DNA from: JAXLWB01 sp046328715
GTDB taxonomy: Bacteria > Chloroflexota > Anaerolineae > Caldilineales > Caldilineaceae
Direction of reading: 5' to 3'
Assembly (NCBI GenBank): GCA_046328715.1
Contig: JAXLWB010000003.1
Location: forward strand, 62,001-126,000
Length of the DNA stretch: 64,000 bases
In this document: positions 15,921-26,043 of the stretch, one piece after another
How the letters are laid out: each line of letters starts with the position of its first letter
How positions within the stretch are numbered: position 1 is the first letter of the stretch
Made by a program: the position numbers and the translations under genes
The notes under the pieces: model-generated
What the model was told of the DNA's origin: nothing
Databases searched by the model: none
What the model saw: the letters and a program-made list of their open reading frames with translations, nothing else

Positions 15921-17321
15921 TTAAGCGTGAGCTGCCCCAAGCTGACTTCGTAGCGTTGAATTTCCAGATTGTACAACGGCCCGTAAGAACACGCGGGTCA
16001 CAAATACTGCTGAGAAGAGCGAGAGCAACACGCCGATCGCCAGGTTGATCGAAAAGCCCTTGACCACGCTTGCGCCGAAGGTATTGCCAAACCAGAAGAG
16101 TACCACGCACGAAATCAACGTTGTTACGTGGCTATCGAAGATGGCAGGCCAGGCACGATCAAAGCCAGCTTCCAACGCAGTGCGGTCCGAACGACCGTGA
16201 AGCAACTCCTCTTTCATACGGGCATAGATCAAAATATTGGCATCCACAGCCATACCAATCGACAAGACGAAACCGCCGATACCAGGCAACGTCAATGTGA
16301 CCGGAATAAGTTTAAAGATCGCCAAGTTGAAGAGCACGTAGCAAACTAGGGCGGCACCTGAAATCAAACCAGCCGAGTGGAAGAGATAGGTCATGAAGAT
16401 CAATACGGCAATGATGCCCACGATACCAGCAATCGTGCTGCGCCGTACCGAGTCGGCCCCCAAGCTGGCACCCACCGTACGAATATCAACCACCTTCAAA
16501 GGCACAGGTAAGGCACCGTAGCGCATTTGCACAGCCAACGAATCGGCTTCTTCTTGGGTGAACTGACCTTCGATCACACCACTGCCGGAGATCTTGCCAT
16601 TAATGCGCGGTGCGGAGAGAACTCGTCCATCCAGTACAATCACCAATGGCTCACCAATATGAGCTCCTGTGTAGTCGCCAAATTGCTGCGAACCCGCACT
16701 GGTGAGTTCGAAACTGATCTGCGGCTGGCCCAGTTGGTTACGGGTCGGCAACGCCGTTTTCAAAATAGAACCGGTCATGACCGTTTCAAACACCTTATCA
16801 GGATAAGGAACCTGGCTCGGCGAAATCGTCCCTGACTGAATGCCTGTTTGTGCCAGTTGCACCGCATTCGGTCGATTGGTTGTGTTGATGATCATACCCG
16901 AGGACAGGGAGGCACCAGCAGGGTTGACAAATTCGAGCTGGCCTGTAGAACGGAGTGTTTCCACCGCTTCATCCGGGTTCGATACACCAGGCAACTCAAC
17001 AATAATGCGATTATCGCCCTGACGCTGCACAACCGATTCCGACACACCAAGACCATTCACACGGTTTTCTACGATAGTCTTTGCGGTATCCATTGCGCCT
17101 GTGTCGAGCACCTGCCCTTCCGCCAGATCCGACTCAAGGAGTACTTGAGCGCCGCCTCGCAAGTCGAGCCCCAAGCGCAAATCTAATGGGGTAGGCGGCA
17201 TATTTGGATCAGAGGAAGCCGAACGATTCAGCCAATCGGGCTTGGGCAGTGGAAGCACGATATAAAGTGACAGAAGAATCAGCAGAAAAATTCCTGCCAG
17301 TGAATAGGTATTGTTTCGCAT
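15921..17321 (-). CDS. secD: Protein translocase subunit SecD
   Basis: This 466-residue partner of SecF has helix 1 at residues 8-25 and a periplasmic domain with LGLDLRGGAQVLLE near residue 50 and VVQRQGDNRIIVELPGV near 100. Five C-terminal helices contain GIGGFVLSIGMAVDANILIYARMKEE. Length is in the short range usual for Gram-positive and Chloroflexota SecD. It heads the operon. Confidence 0.94.
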   Translation of the reverse strand: MRNNTYSLAGIFLLILLSLYIVLPLPKPDWLNRSASSDPNMPPTPLDLRLGLDLRGGAQVLLESDLAEGQVLDTGAMDTAKTIVENRVNGLGVSESVVQRQGDNRIIVELPGVSNPDEAVETLRSTGQLEFVNPAGASLSSGMIINTTNRPNAVQLAQTGIQSGTISPSQVPYPDKVFETVMTGSILKTALPTRNQLGQPQISFELTSAGSQQFGDYTGAHIGEPLVIVLDGRVLSAPRINGKISGSGVIEGQFTQEEADSLAVQMRYGALPVPLKVVDIRTVGASLGADSVRRSTIAGIVGIIAVLIFMTYLFHSAGLISGAALVCYVLFNLAIFKLIPVTLTLPGIGGFVLSIGMAVDANILIYARMKEELLHGRSDRTALEAGFDRAWPAIFDSHVTTLISCVVLFWFGNTFGASVVKGFSINLAIGVLLSLFSAVFVTRVFLRAVVQSGNSTLRSQLGAAHA

Positions 17322-17583
17322 GCAGACTTAGCACTCCGTTTTTCTTCCTGAATCCCTCCCGGCAAGGGAATTTCTAGTTACAAAACTATAGTTTTCATTT
17401 AGAGCGCGGCTTAATGAACTGGAGAATTATAGAATGGCCAAGGTAACGTGTCAAAAAGTATGGGTCGCAGGTAAATTTCAGTTTACGAACTTTGGAGTCT
17501 ATCTTCGAGACTTACGTCCAACTTGTGCTACAATGGAGCCAATAGAAGGTTTATTCTATGTAATCTGATAGAGGAGTTTTTCA

Positions 17584-18990
17584 ATGACGAAAAACAATAA
17601 GTTGCCCATGACCGTCGCGCCCACCAATGGCAATCAACCAGACCCTGTGCTTTCTACGCCAGCAGTAACAGACGATACTTCTCTCCTTGTCGCAGCACCA
17701 CCTGACCCAACAACCGATCATCACAATGGCAGCCTTGATGCGCATAAGGCCAGCGCCTATGAAGTGGCACAGTCGCAATTTGACGCCGCCGCCAAGCTGA
17801 TGAATTTGGACGAGGAGCTTCATCAAAATCTGCGCACCTGTCAGCGTGAGTTGATTGTACATTTCCCGGTTTTGATGGATGATGGCAAGCAGCGCATGTT
17901 TACTGGCTTCCGCGTGCACCATAACACCTGCAAAGGACCAACCAAGGGTGGCATCCGCTATCATCCCGCCGTGTCGCTGGATGAATGTCGAGCACTGGCA
18001 ATGTGGATGACCTGGAAGTGTGCCTTGATGAATCTGCCCTACGGCGGTGCCAAGGGTGGCGTGATCGTTGCGCCCGAAACCTTGAGCAAGCGCGAACTGG
18101 AGAAGATGACGCGCCGTTACGCTACCGAGGTGAGTGTGATTATGGGGCCGGAGCGCGACATTCCAGCGCCGGACGTTGGCACCAATGCGCAGGTGATGGC
18201 CTGGATCATGGATACTTATTCGATGCACCGGGGCTATTCTATCCCAGCCGTTGTGACCGGCAAACCAGTTAGCATTGGCGGTACGGTCGGTCGTGAAGCG
18301 GCGACCGGGCTTGGCATCACCTATGTCACCCGCCAGGTACTCAAGCAGCAATTCGGCAAATCGCTCGACAATGTTTCCGTGGCGGTTCAAGGTTTTGGCA
18401 ACGTCGGCAGTTGGACAGCGCGCACCATGAACGAACGGGGCGCGCGTGTGGTAGCCATCAGCGACCGCTATGGTGGAATCTACAATGCACGTGGCATTGA
18501 TCTGCGCCAACTTCAACACCATGTTACCGAAACTGGGAGTGTGGTGGGGTATAGTGGGGCTGACAAGTTGACCAATAAGGAATTGATCGAGCTGGATGTT
18601 GATGTGCTGGTTCCAGCGGCGATGGAAGGTCAGATTACCAAGGAGAATGCAGGACGCATTCGTGCCAAATTGATCGCAGAAGGAGCCAACGGTCCCACCA
18701 CACCCGAAGCCGATGACATTCTGCAGGACAAAGGCATTGCAGTCATCCCTGATATTCTGTGCAATGCGGGTGGTGTCGTGGTCAGCTACTTTGAATGGGT
18801 GCAGAGTTTGCAATCTTTCTTCTGGGATGAAGGAACGGTGCGCCGCAACATGGAGCAAACCTTGCTCGACAATTTAGAGGCAGTGATTGGCACCATGCTT
18901 CAGACCCGTCGATCGATGCGCAATGCCGCTTATTCCATCGCCATTGGACGCGTGGGGGAAGCCACCAAGTTGCGTGGACTTTATCCATAG
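17584..18990 (+). CDS. gdhA: Glutamate dehydrogenase (Glu/Leu/Phe/Val dehydrogenase family)
   Basis: It reversibly interconverts glutamate with 2-oxoglutarate and ammonia. The 468-residue protein has the catalytic lysines in KGPTKGGIRYHP and PYGGAKGGV and a Rossmann domain with VQGFGNVGSWTA. Glu and Asp motifs IAEGANGPTTPEAD and CNAGGVVVSYFEW are near the C-terminus. The first 50 residues are a Pro/Thr/Asp-rich extension absent from most homologues. A GAGGAG ribosome site lies about 7 nt before the ATG. Cofactor preference (NAD or NADP) cannot be stated. A weak TACAAT -10 (17529-17534) lies upstream. Confidence 0.9.
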   Translation: MTKNNKLPMTVAPTNGNQPDPVLSTPAVTDDTSLLVAAPPDPTTDHHNGSLDAHKASAYEVAQSQFDAAAKLMNLDEELHQNLRTCQRELIVHFPVLMDDGKQRMFTGFRVHHNTCKGPTKGGIRYHPAVSLDECRALAMWMTWKCALMNLPYGGAKGGVIVAPETLSKRELEKMTRRYATEVSVIMGPERDIPAPDVGTNAQVMAWIMDTYSMHRGYSIPAVVTGKPVSIGGTVGREAATGLGITYVTRQVLKQQFGKSLDNVSVAVQGFGNVGSWTARTMNERGARVVAISDRYGGIYNARGIDLRQLQHHVTETGSVVGYSGADKLTNKELIELDVDVLVPAAMEGQITKENAGRIRAKLIAEGANGPTTPEADDILQDKGIAVIPDILCNAGGVVVSYFEWVQSLQSFFWDEGTVRRNMEQTLLDNLEAVIGTMLQTRRSMRNAAYSIAIGRVGEATKLRGLYP

Positions 18991-18998
18991 TAGAAAAA

Positions 18999-19057
18999 TC
19001 AGAGTCGTCAGCGGAAGCGTACGGGCAATCTCGTACACTTCCGCTGACGGCTCTGAT
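18999..19057 (+). terminator. Long hairpin after glutamate dehydrogenase
   Basis: ATCAGAGTCGTCAGCGGAAG and six more bases (18999-19024) pair with the near-complement 19032-19057 with few mismatches and a 7-nt loop. There is no U tract, so it may act as an mRNA 3'-end stabiliser more than as a classical terminator. Confidence 0.6.
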
Positions 19058-19086
19058 CTTCATGTCCATCTTGCACAGATGTAAAT

Positions 19087-19115
19087 TTGGTTATTTGGTT
19101 AAAATCAGCTATACT
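19087..19115 (+). promoter_or_regulatory. Promoter upstream of rpmG
   Basis: TTGGTT (19087-19092) and TATACT (19110-19115) have a 17-bp spacer. The transcript would start near 19122, directly before a terminator-like hairpin, and run 180 nt to rpmG. Confidence 0.5.
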
Positions 19116-19128
19116 GTTGGATACTGTA

Positions 19129-19156
19129 GGGCACGCGTGGGCGTGCCCATCTTTTT
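19129..19156 (+). terminator. Hairpin with T-run in the rpmG leader
   Basis: GGGCACGC (19129-19136) pairs with GCGTGCCC (19141-19148), followed by ATCTTTTT. It lies within 10 nt of the predicted transcription start, so it would stop most rpmG transcripts unless relieved, or else it ends read-through from gdhA. Confidence 0.6.
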
Positions 19157-19257
19157 GTAATCACCGTCTCGTTCACATGAGATGTATGGATGTGCCTGTC
19201 CTAACAAACCGCTTTTCCTTTGCTCGGAGAGTTGGTTCCGGAGAGGCGTTAAAGATT

Positions 19258-19283
19258 AAAATGCTGGATTGTTACAGCATTTT
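19258..19283 (+). promoter_or_regulatory. Hairpin just before the rpmG ribosome site
   Basis: AAAATGCTG (19258-19266) and CAGCATTTT (19275-19283) form a perfect 9-bp stem with an 8-nt loop, 4 nt before AAGGAG (19288-19293). Confidence 0.5.
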
Positions 19284-19300
19284 CACGAAGGAGAAGCACC

Positions 19301-19462
19301 ATGGCGAAAAAAGGACCTCGTCAGATTATTAAGATGCGCAGCACTGAAAGCTCACATATGTACCTTTCGGCCAAGAATCGACGCAACGACCCAAATCGGC
19401 TCGAACTGAAGAAGTACGATCCGACGCTACGTCGCCATGTGATCTATCGTGAGGCCAAGTAA
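19301..19462 (+). CDS. rpmG: 50S ribosomal protein L33
   Basis: This 53-residue protein begins MAKKGPRQIIKMRSTESSH and ends RRHVIYREAK. The Zn-binding CxxC pairs of many L33 proteins are absent, replaced by MYLSAKN and YDPTLR, so this is the Cys-less type that needs no zinc. AAGGAG lies 7 nt before the ATG. Unlike in many bacteria, secE and nusG do not follow; the gene stands alone between two terminators. Such Cys-less copies are often zinc-starvation paralogues, but no Zur box is visible. Confidence 0.92.
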   Translation: MAKKGPRQIIKMRSTESSHMYLSAKNRRNDPNRLELKKYDPTLRRHVIYREAK

Positions 19463-19540
19463 GCTCGTTAGCCGAATTTGAGAAGAGAGTACGACTGGAT
19501 TGGACTTTCTCTTTTCGTCAATTCTGTAGCATCAAAGCAA

Positions 19541-19567
19541 GCGCAGGAACTTTCCTGCGCTTTTTTT
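19541..19567 (+). terminator. rpmG terminator
   Basis: GCGCAGGA and TCCTGCGC form a stem (19541-19560) followed by seven T (19561-19567). Confidence 0.85.
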
Positions 19568-19611
19568 ATATGCCTCGGCGTCCTCCCCTCTAGAACACCC
19601 ACGCGGCTGTT

Positions 19612-19640
19612 TTGGGTAGATTCCTGAAATCGTCTAAAAT
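19612..19640 (+). promoter_or_regulatory. Promoter of the secreted SH3b protein
   Basis: TTGGGT (19612-19617) and TAAAAT (19635-19640) are 17 bp apart. A perfect 9-bp hairpin TGCTACTTG/CAAGTAGCA (19647-19671) follows at the start of the transcript. The promoter position rules out any start codon upstream of about 19647. Confidence 0.55.
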
Positions 19641-19737
19641 AAAGCATGCTACTTGTAGACAGCAAGTAGCAGTAACGTATTCGTTTTGTAGCCCTATCAC
19701 AACCACGAAGTCAAGCAATTTCGTGTACCATACAACT

Positions 19738-21606
19738 ATGCTGGATAAGACTCAACGTCGTTTGAACAACCTGTCACATCACTCTTTGCAAATGCCAACT
19801 CGTACTGAAAACAAGGAAGACCCTCGTCCTACAAAAAAATTACTTCCCCCGTTTCAAGAAAGGCGCGCCCGCTTGGTTCTGCTCACCTTTCTCTCTGCAA
19901 CCGTAGTTCAGTTGGCACTTGGTGTGTCATTTGCACCCTTTGCCCCGCTGGCGAAAGCCAATCCCTTAAATATCGCACCGAATGAACTGGTTGCAGCTTC
20001 GAGTTCATTCTCCAATCCCTCCTTGGCAACTGCAGCAATTACAGCCACAGCCACCAACACTGCCACAGCTACAGCTACAGCATCACTCACCAATAGTTTG
20101 CCGCTGACAGCTTCCGCTTCGATCACGGATCTGCTTGCCACACTTACCACCACCGTGCCTCTGACCATTCCTTTACCAATCAGCGACACGAGCCCGATTA
20201 CACCTGCCACGAATATCAGCACCACCCAAGCCATCACCACTACAGATGCCATCACCAGCAGTGATGTAGTCGCTGAAACCGGCGATGACAGCGCCTATTC
20301 GTCGATCATCTCGGGCACAATTATTGCCAACCGCACCGAGCAGCAGGCGCTCTTTTTCGTGGAAGGGGCTACCTATTTGCTCGATCCCTTGCGCTCGATT
20401 GGTTTGCAACTACCGCGTGGCACAGCCGCTGTAAACCTCTTCAACTGTGACGCTCGAACCGCCCAAAACCAGGCCGACTGTTTTTGGGATCCTTATCTAC
20501 TGAAGTCTGACGGTTTCTATGAAATCGTGAGCGGCAGTGACGCGGGAAAGGTGGTGAGCCTGGTGCTGCGTGAAGTGGGAACGCCAGCCACCGACAAGGT
20601 GTTTGTCCAAAATCGGACAGGCAAGAGCGAAACGGTTTATATAAGTGGCCAGGAGATTGCCATTCCTTCGGCGTCGGTGCATGAATTTCAGGTTCAGCCC
20701 GATACGCCCATTCTGATTTACATGCAGAGCTGTGTCACCGTTGCCGATCAAGAGGCTTGTGAGTGGGCACCGCGTACAGCCAAGCCAGGTGCCTACTATG
20801 CGCTTATCGAAGTCACGGATGCGGGTAGTGCGCCGAACAGCCAGCACACCTCTCTGGAATTACAGGAAGTGCTGATTGCAGGAGGCGAACCGGCAATTCC
20901 CACGCCGCCACAAGTGACCTGTACGACACAGGTTCCATCACTCAATGTGCGCAGTGGCCCGGGTTTGCAGTATACAATCATCCAAAAGGTGCGTATCAAC
21001 GGCAGCGACCCAGCCAAGATTATCGCCATTGGGCGAGATCAGGATAGCCAATGGCTGGCAGTAGACGATCGGATTGCCCCTGGCGGTTGGGTGATTGCCA
21101 GCGGCGACTTTGTGCGCTGCGAAGGCGACATTGCTGCATTGCCCGTTACCCAGCCGACAGTTGCCGAGTTGCAGCCGACGCCGGCACAGCCAGAAGCGCA
21201 ACCACAAACCCAGGAGCAGACAGCCAACACCGACACCAGCGGTACCAGCAGCCAACAAGCCACAGACTCAACGCCCCAGCCCGATCAAACTGCGGCGGAA
21301 CCGACGCCGACAAGTGCTGGTGTTCCCGCAGGCTATGCTTTAATCACGGTCAACAATGGCTTTGATAAACAGGTGCGCTTCACCCTCGACCAACAGTATC
21401 GCCGAGATATTGGCCCAAGCGAATTTGACCTCGAACCAGGTGGCTCGGTTCAAATCGTTGTCATTCCCGGGCAAATTGCCTTCAGTGTCAGTTCGCCTTG
21501 GAGCGGCCTCTCCAAAAGTGCCGACTTCTTCCTGGACAAGGACCAGAGCAAGGTAATGTGGGTAACCTTTGTGCTAGATGGCGGCGAGTGGGTGTTGAGG
21601 TATTAG
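19738..21606 (+). CDS. Exported SH3b-domain protein
   Basis: This 622-residue protein has a basic N-terminus and a hydrophobic export segment (LVLLTFLSATVVQLALGV), then about 120 residues of Thr/Ser/Ala/Ile low complexity, probably a stalk. Two related beta-rich units follow, each with a Cys pair near QADCFWDP or QEACEWAP. Next is a bacterial SH3 domain (SLNVRSGPGLQYTIIQKV, about residues 400-460) and a Gln/Pro/Thr linker. The C-terminal domain contains PGQIAFSVSSPWSGL. SH3b domains often bind cell-wall peptides, so a cell-surface role is likely. The C-terminal module recurs in the protease at 54926. ATG 19738 is chosen from the promoter; an internal ATG at 19795 is possible. Confidence 0.8.
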   Translation: MLDKTQRRLNNLSHHSLQMPTRTENKEDPRPTKKLLPPFQERRARLVLLTFLSATVVQLALGVSFAPFAPLAKANPLNIAPNELVAASSSFSNPSLATAAITATATNTATATATASLTNSLPLTASASITDLLATLTTTVPLTIPLPISDTSPITPATNISTTQAITTTDAITSSDVVAETGDDSAYSSIISGTIIANRTEQQALFFVEGATYLLDPLRSIGLQLPRGTAAVNLFNCDARTAQNQADCFWDPYLLKSDGFYEIVSGSDAGKVVSLVLREVGTPATDKVFVQNRTGKSETVYISGQEIAIPSASVHEFQVQPDTPILIYMQSCVTVADQEACEWAPRTAKPGAYYALIEVTDAGSAPNSQHTSLELQEVLIAGGEPAIPTPPQVTCTTQVPSLNVRSGPGLQYTIIQKVRINGSDPAKIIAIGRDQDSQWLAVDDRIAPGGWVIASGDFVRCEGDIAALPVTQPTVAELQPTPAQPEAQPQTQEQTANTDTSGTSSQQATDSTPQPDQTAAEPTPTSAGVPAGYALITVNNGFDKQVRFTLDQQYRRDIGPSEFDLEPGGSVQIVVIPGQIAFSVSSPWSGLSKSADFFLDKDQSKVMWVTFVLDGGEWVLRY

Positions 21607-21701
21607 TGTGAGACAACCTTCTATCCCAGGGCGATGCTCATGGCTTAGCGTAGGTTAGGCTGTTAAGCGAAGACTGGAATCACATTATTGAGAGAGGTAA
21701 T

Positions 21702-21760
21702 GAGCCACGGCTTCTGGTTGCACGGATGAGCTTCATCCGTGCAACCAGAAGCCGTGGCTC
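21702..21760. terminator. Perfect 28-bp inverted repeat between convergent genes
   Basis: GAGCCACGGCTTCTGGTTGC and eight more bases (21702-21729) are exactly mirrored at 21733-21760 with a 3-nt loop. It lies between the ends of two convergent genes and probably stops both transcripts. Confidence 0.8.
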
Positions 21761-21773
21761 TTCTGTTTTGCAG

Positions 21774-22583
21774 TTACTTCAAGCGATAGCGCACATACAG
21801 TTCGCGTGTATTCTCATCGGCAGTGAGATCAAAGTCTGCCATCGGCCCCACTGGTGCCCCGTTCGGATCCAACAATTGCACTTCCCATCGCCCAGACTGT
21901 GATTCAACAAAGACTGCGTTCATGTTGGTGAAACGAGTATAGGGTCCTGGTTTGTCGCTCGTTGTCTTGGGAACACCATCAGCCGAAACAGCATCCACGA
22001 CCAGGTCAGCACCATTGTGGGTTACCCGCAAGCGGTACCCGCCTAATCCTAACAGATCGGTATTGTAGACAAAGAGATTGACACGCACCATGTTCGGTGC
22101 CAACGAATCCGTGGGGAACTTCTCCGCTGTCTCAAGCTCAAAGGCATAATCTATTGTGGCTGTCGGCTCGGGAGTGAGTGTGGCAGTTGGTTCTGGTGTT
22201 GGCGTATCGGTGGTTGCAGGCGGTGGTGTATCGGTCGCAGCAGCGGGAGGGGCAGGGGCTTCGGTTGCCGTATCAGCGGCCTGCGCTGGACCCTGATTTT
22301 GTACAGGGGTCGCAGCATTCGCGGCCGCCTGCTCTGCCGCAGAAAGTGTTGCTGTCCAAGTCGGAACCGGCGTACGGGTCGGCGGCTGCGGGCTATCTTC
22401 ACTGCAGGCACTCAGCGCAACCCCCACAAGCAGAGTGGCAATACCCAGACAAAGCGTTCGAGCCCCTGGGCTCAACGCCGGGTAATGACAGCGTTTCACC
22501 GTGCCCAGCTTCTCTTCATGGGCAAGTTGCGTAACTATTAAACTTTTTTTCAAGAGATTGGTGGATTTCAACAAAGCATTCAT
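21774..22583 (-). CDS. Lipoprotein of unknown function
   Basis: This protein of up to 269 residues has a lipobox (VALSAC) at about residue 60, an unusually long distance from the ATG at 22583. A GTG at 22499 would give a 32-residue signal peptide and is an alternative start. After the Cys comes a Pro/Thr/Ala-rich linker of about 80 residues. A C-terminal beta-rich domain (about 150-269) follows, containing MVRVNLFVYNTDLLGLGGYRL in two overlapping segments. I recognise no family. It is convergent with the SH3b protein gene. Confidence 0.7.
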   Translation of the reverse strand: MNALLKSTNLLKKSLIVTQLAHEEKLGTVKRCHYPALSPGARTLCLGIATLLVGVALSACSEDSPQPPTRTPVPTWTATLSAAEQAAANAATPVQNQGPAQAADTATEAPAPPAAATDTPPPATTDTPTPEPTATLTPEPTATIDYAFELETAEKFPTDSLAPNMVRVNLFVYNTDLLGLGGYRLRVTHNGADLVVDAVSADGVPKTTSDKPGPYTRFTNMNAVFVESQSGRWEVQLLDPNGAPVGPMADFDLTADENTRELYVRYRLK

Positions 22584-22845
22584 CGGTTAGTGCAATATGA
22601 TCGTAACAACTCGACCCGCTTACTACTATAACACGCTTTAGCAGCAAAAGTGTTATGTGGGGGTCCTATTCATCGAACTCGCCTCGGCAAGCCAGCCGAG
22701 AAAGACGAACAGGCAGACAGGACGGGTGAGTCGTTACGATGCTCGCTCTATACTATTGCACAGATGGTAGCCGAAATTGTCCAGACGTGCAAGGTGGATT
22801 CCTTGCGAAACAGTAACGATAGGCTGATTATTGGCGGATTTTCAC

Positions 22846-24705
<1,860 letters not shown>

Positions 24706-25234
24706 AGTTTGGATTCCTTTCAAATGTGAATAATAGAACAAGACGAAGTGCGAGATGTAGGGTGTGTGAAAAGCGTCGCTACAGGGCAGCGCCAGCAGCG
24801 GCGTACGGCCCGTAGAGCCAATTCAGCAACACGCAACACGTCGCTCATCGCAACCAAAAACTGTTTCGGGTATGTGATTCCACTGCCGCATCCTGCTGTG
24901 CTGTTCGTTACCAAACAGTTTTCTGGATAGGCTTTTGTTTGTTTGTGGAGAAAGAATTTCACCCAACGATGTGTTGGGCATTGGGTCGGTGGATTCGACC
25001 CAGGGGCTTCCGCTGATCGTTCGATTTTCCTAGAGATTTGCTCTAGTTAGTTGGGTATCGCTACCCAAAACCCCTTCCTCGTCACCCGCCGAAGCATTCC
25101 GTTTGCGCTGAATTCCTATCAACTCAGGGCAATCTAGACGTTTCAACGGGCCATGCGCTCTCTTTCTCGTGGTGTAGGCTATTCGATAAACACCTCCTTT
25201 GGCAAGAATAAATAAAACTGCCACTGAACAACCT
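24706..25234 (-). ncRNA. Long structured 5' leader of glmS (possible cis-regulatory RNA)
   Basis: Between the predicted glmS promoter and the start codon lies about 530 nt without a convincing gene. It contains several stems: TTGGGTA/TACCCAA (around 25051-25068), CTAGAG/CTCTAG (around 25030-25047), GGGTC/GACCC (around 24983-25003), CCCAAC/GTTGGG (24962-24978) and a distant 10-bp pair AAAACTGTTT/AAACAGTTTT (24856-24865 and 24913-24922). A GGGG/CCCC pair could close two of these into a branched fold. It does not match the glmS ribozyme, because the AGCGCC core is absent. An AAAGGAGGTG (25191-25200) has no suitably spaced start codon. I see structure, not a known class. Confidence 0.4.
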
Positions 25235-25240
25235 TTGCCC

Positions 25241-25270
25241 AGTATAACAGGAATTCTTAAGAATCAGCAA
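25241..25270 (-). promoter_or_regulatory. Predicted glmS promoter
   Basis: On the minus strand, TTGCTG (25270-25265) and TATACT (25246-25241) are 18 bp apart. It is divergent from the sixA promoter, whose -35 box starts 22 bp further on. Confidence 0.5.
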
Positions 25271-25291
25271 GCGGCATATGTCGTAGTCGGG

Positions 25292-25324
25292 TTGACAATT
25301 AGCGTACAAGCACTATACTTGTAC
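25292..25324 (+). promoter_or_regulatory. sixA promoter with inverted-repeat operator
   Basis: TTGACA (25292-25297) and TATACT (25314-25319) have a 16-bp spacer. GTACAAG (25304-25310) and CTTGTAC (25318-25324) form a perfect 7-bp inverted repeat around the -10 element, so a repressor bound there would block transcription. Confidence 0.6.
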
Positions 25325-25400
25325 TATCTACTGCACACTTGGCAGGTGTATGCAGTTTTATAGACATGGAGACGGGCTCTTAGTCACGATTGGAAGCGTT

Positions 25401-25904
25401 ATGAAAGTTATTTCGATTATTCGCCATGCTAAGGCAGAGATAGTAGACGGGGATACAGCCGATTTTGAGCGGGCTTTGACCGAGCGAGGACGTAAAGATG
25501 CACGCGCCTTAGGCAAAGTGATCGATACCCTAAAGCCGCCGCTGGAGTGGATCGTCAGTTCGGCGGCCAAGCGCGCTGCCCAAACGAGTCACGAGCTCAT
25601 CAAAGTGTTGAGTGAAGATCCAAAGCTGGTCTTGGAGGGACGTATCTACGGGGCAGACGTGAATACGCTTCTTTCGGTTTTGACAGAAACTCCCTCTGGT
25701 ATCGAACATGCCGCCCTCGTCGGGCACAATCCGATCCTGGAAGAGCTCATCAGCGGCCTGTGCTGCGGTGACTCTCATCCATTTCCTGTTACACTGGCCA
25801 CTGCCACCCTAGCCCAAATCGAACTGGAGATCTTTTCCTGGGATCAACTCCGCTGGGGCTGCGGAAGATTGAATTTACTTTTACCAGCAAAAGTAGTACG
25901 GTGA
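25401..25904 (+). CDS. sixA: SixA-type phosphohistidine phosphatase
   Basis: This 167-residue protein of the histidine phosphatase superfamily begins MKVISIIRHAKAE, with the catalytic RHA motif at residues 8-10. It has SSAAKRAAQT (second Arg region) and the second catalytic His in VGHNPILEEL. SixA removes phosphate from histidines of phosphotransfer proteins. ATG 25401 fits the family N-terminus; frames further upstream run through the promoter. The symbol is by family, and other small phosphatases look alike. Confidence 0.8.
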   Translation: MKVISIIRHAKAEIVDGDTADFERALTERGRKDARALGKVIDTLKPPLEWIVSSAAKRAAQTSHELIKVLSEDPKLVLEGRIYGADVNTLLSVLTETPSGIEHAALVGHNPILEELISGLCCGDSHPFPVTLATATLAQIELEIFSWDQLRWGCGRLNLLLPAKVVR

Positions 25905-25914
25905 TGAGGAGCAG

Positions 25915-25985
25915 AAGGCCAGGCACAAGTTGCAATGACAGACTCTCTAAAATTTGCATCTTGCACCTTGTTTCTTGTCTGCCAC
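25915..25985. repeat. Degenerate GCAAGTTGCA word-repeat
   Basis: AGGCACAAGTTGCAATGACA is loosely complementary to TTGCATCTTGCACCTTG plus TTGTCTGCC. It lies between two convergent genes and could form a weak hairpin. Confidence 0.45.
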
Positions 25986-26043
25986 CCCCTGATACAATCG
26001 CCTCAGTAGCTTCCACTTTTCAGCGCCGCCACTTTGCTAGCTG

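Noticed and set aside
19087..19332. Open frame of 81 codons across the rpmG start
   Set aside because: It overlaps the promoter and terminator and the rpmG gene in another frame. The L33 reading has a ribosome site and a full family match.
24981..25006. tRNA T-arm-like sequence GGGTCGAATCC on the minus strand
   Set aside because: The loop lacks the TTC start, and no acceptor, D or anticodon stems surround it.
25030..25224. Minus-strand open frame of 64 codons in the glmS leader
   Set aside because: It starts with GTG without a suitably placed ribosome site, contains the AAAGGAGGTG motif inside the frame and overlaps several RNA stems. Structured RNA explains it better.
24706..25234. glmS ribozyme
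   Set aside because: The conserved AGCGCC core and cleavage site are not found on the minus strand. A GACGAGG string alone is not enough.
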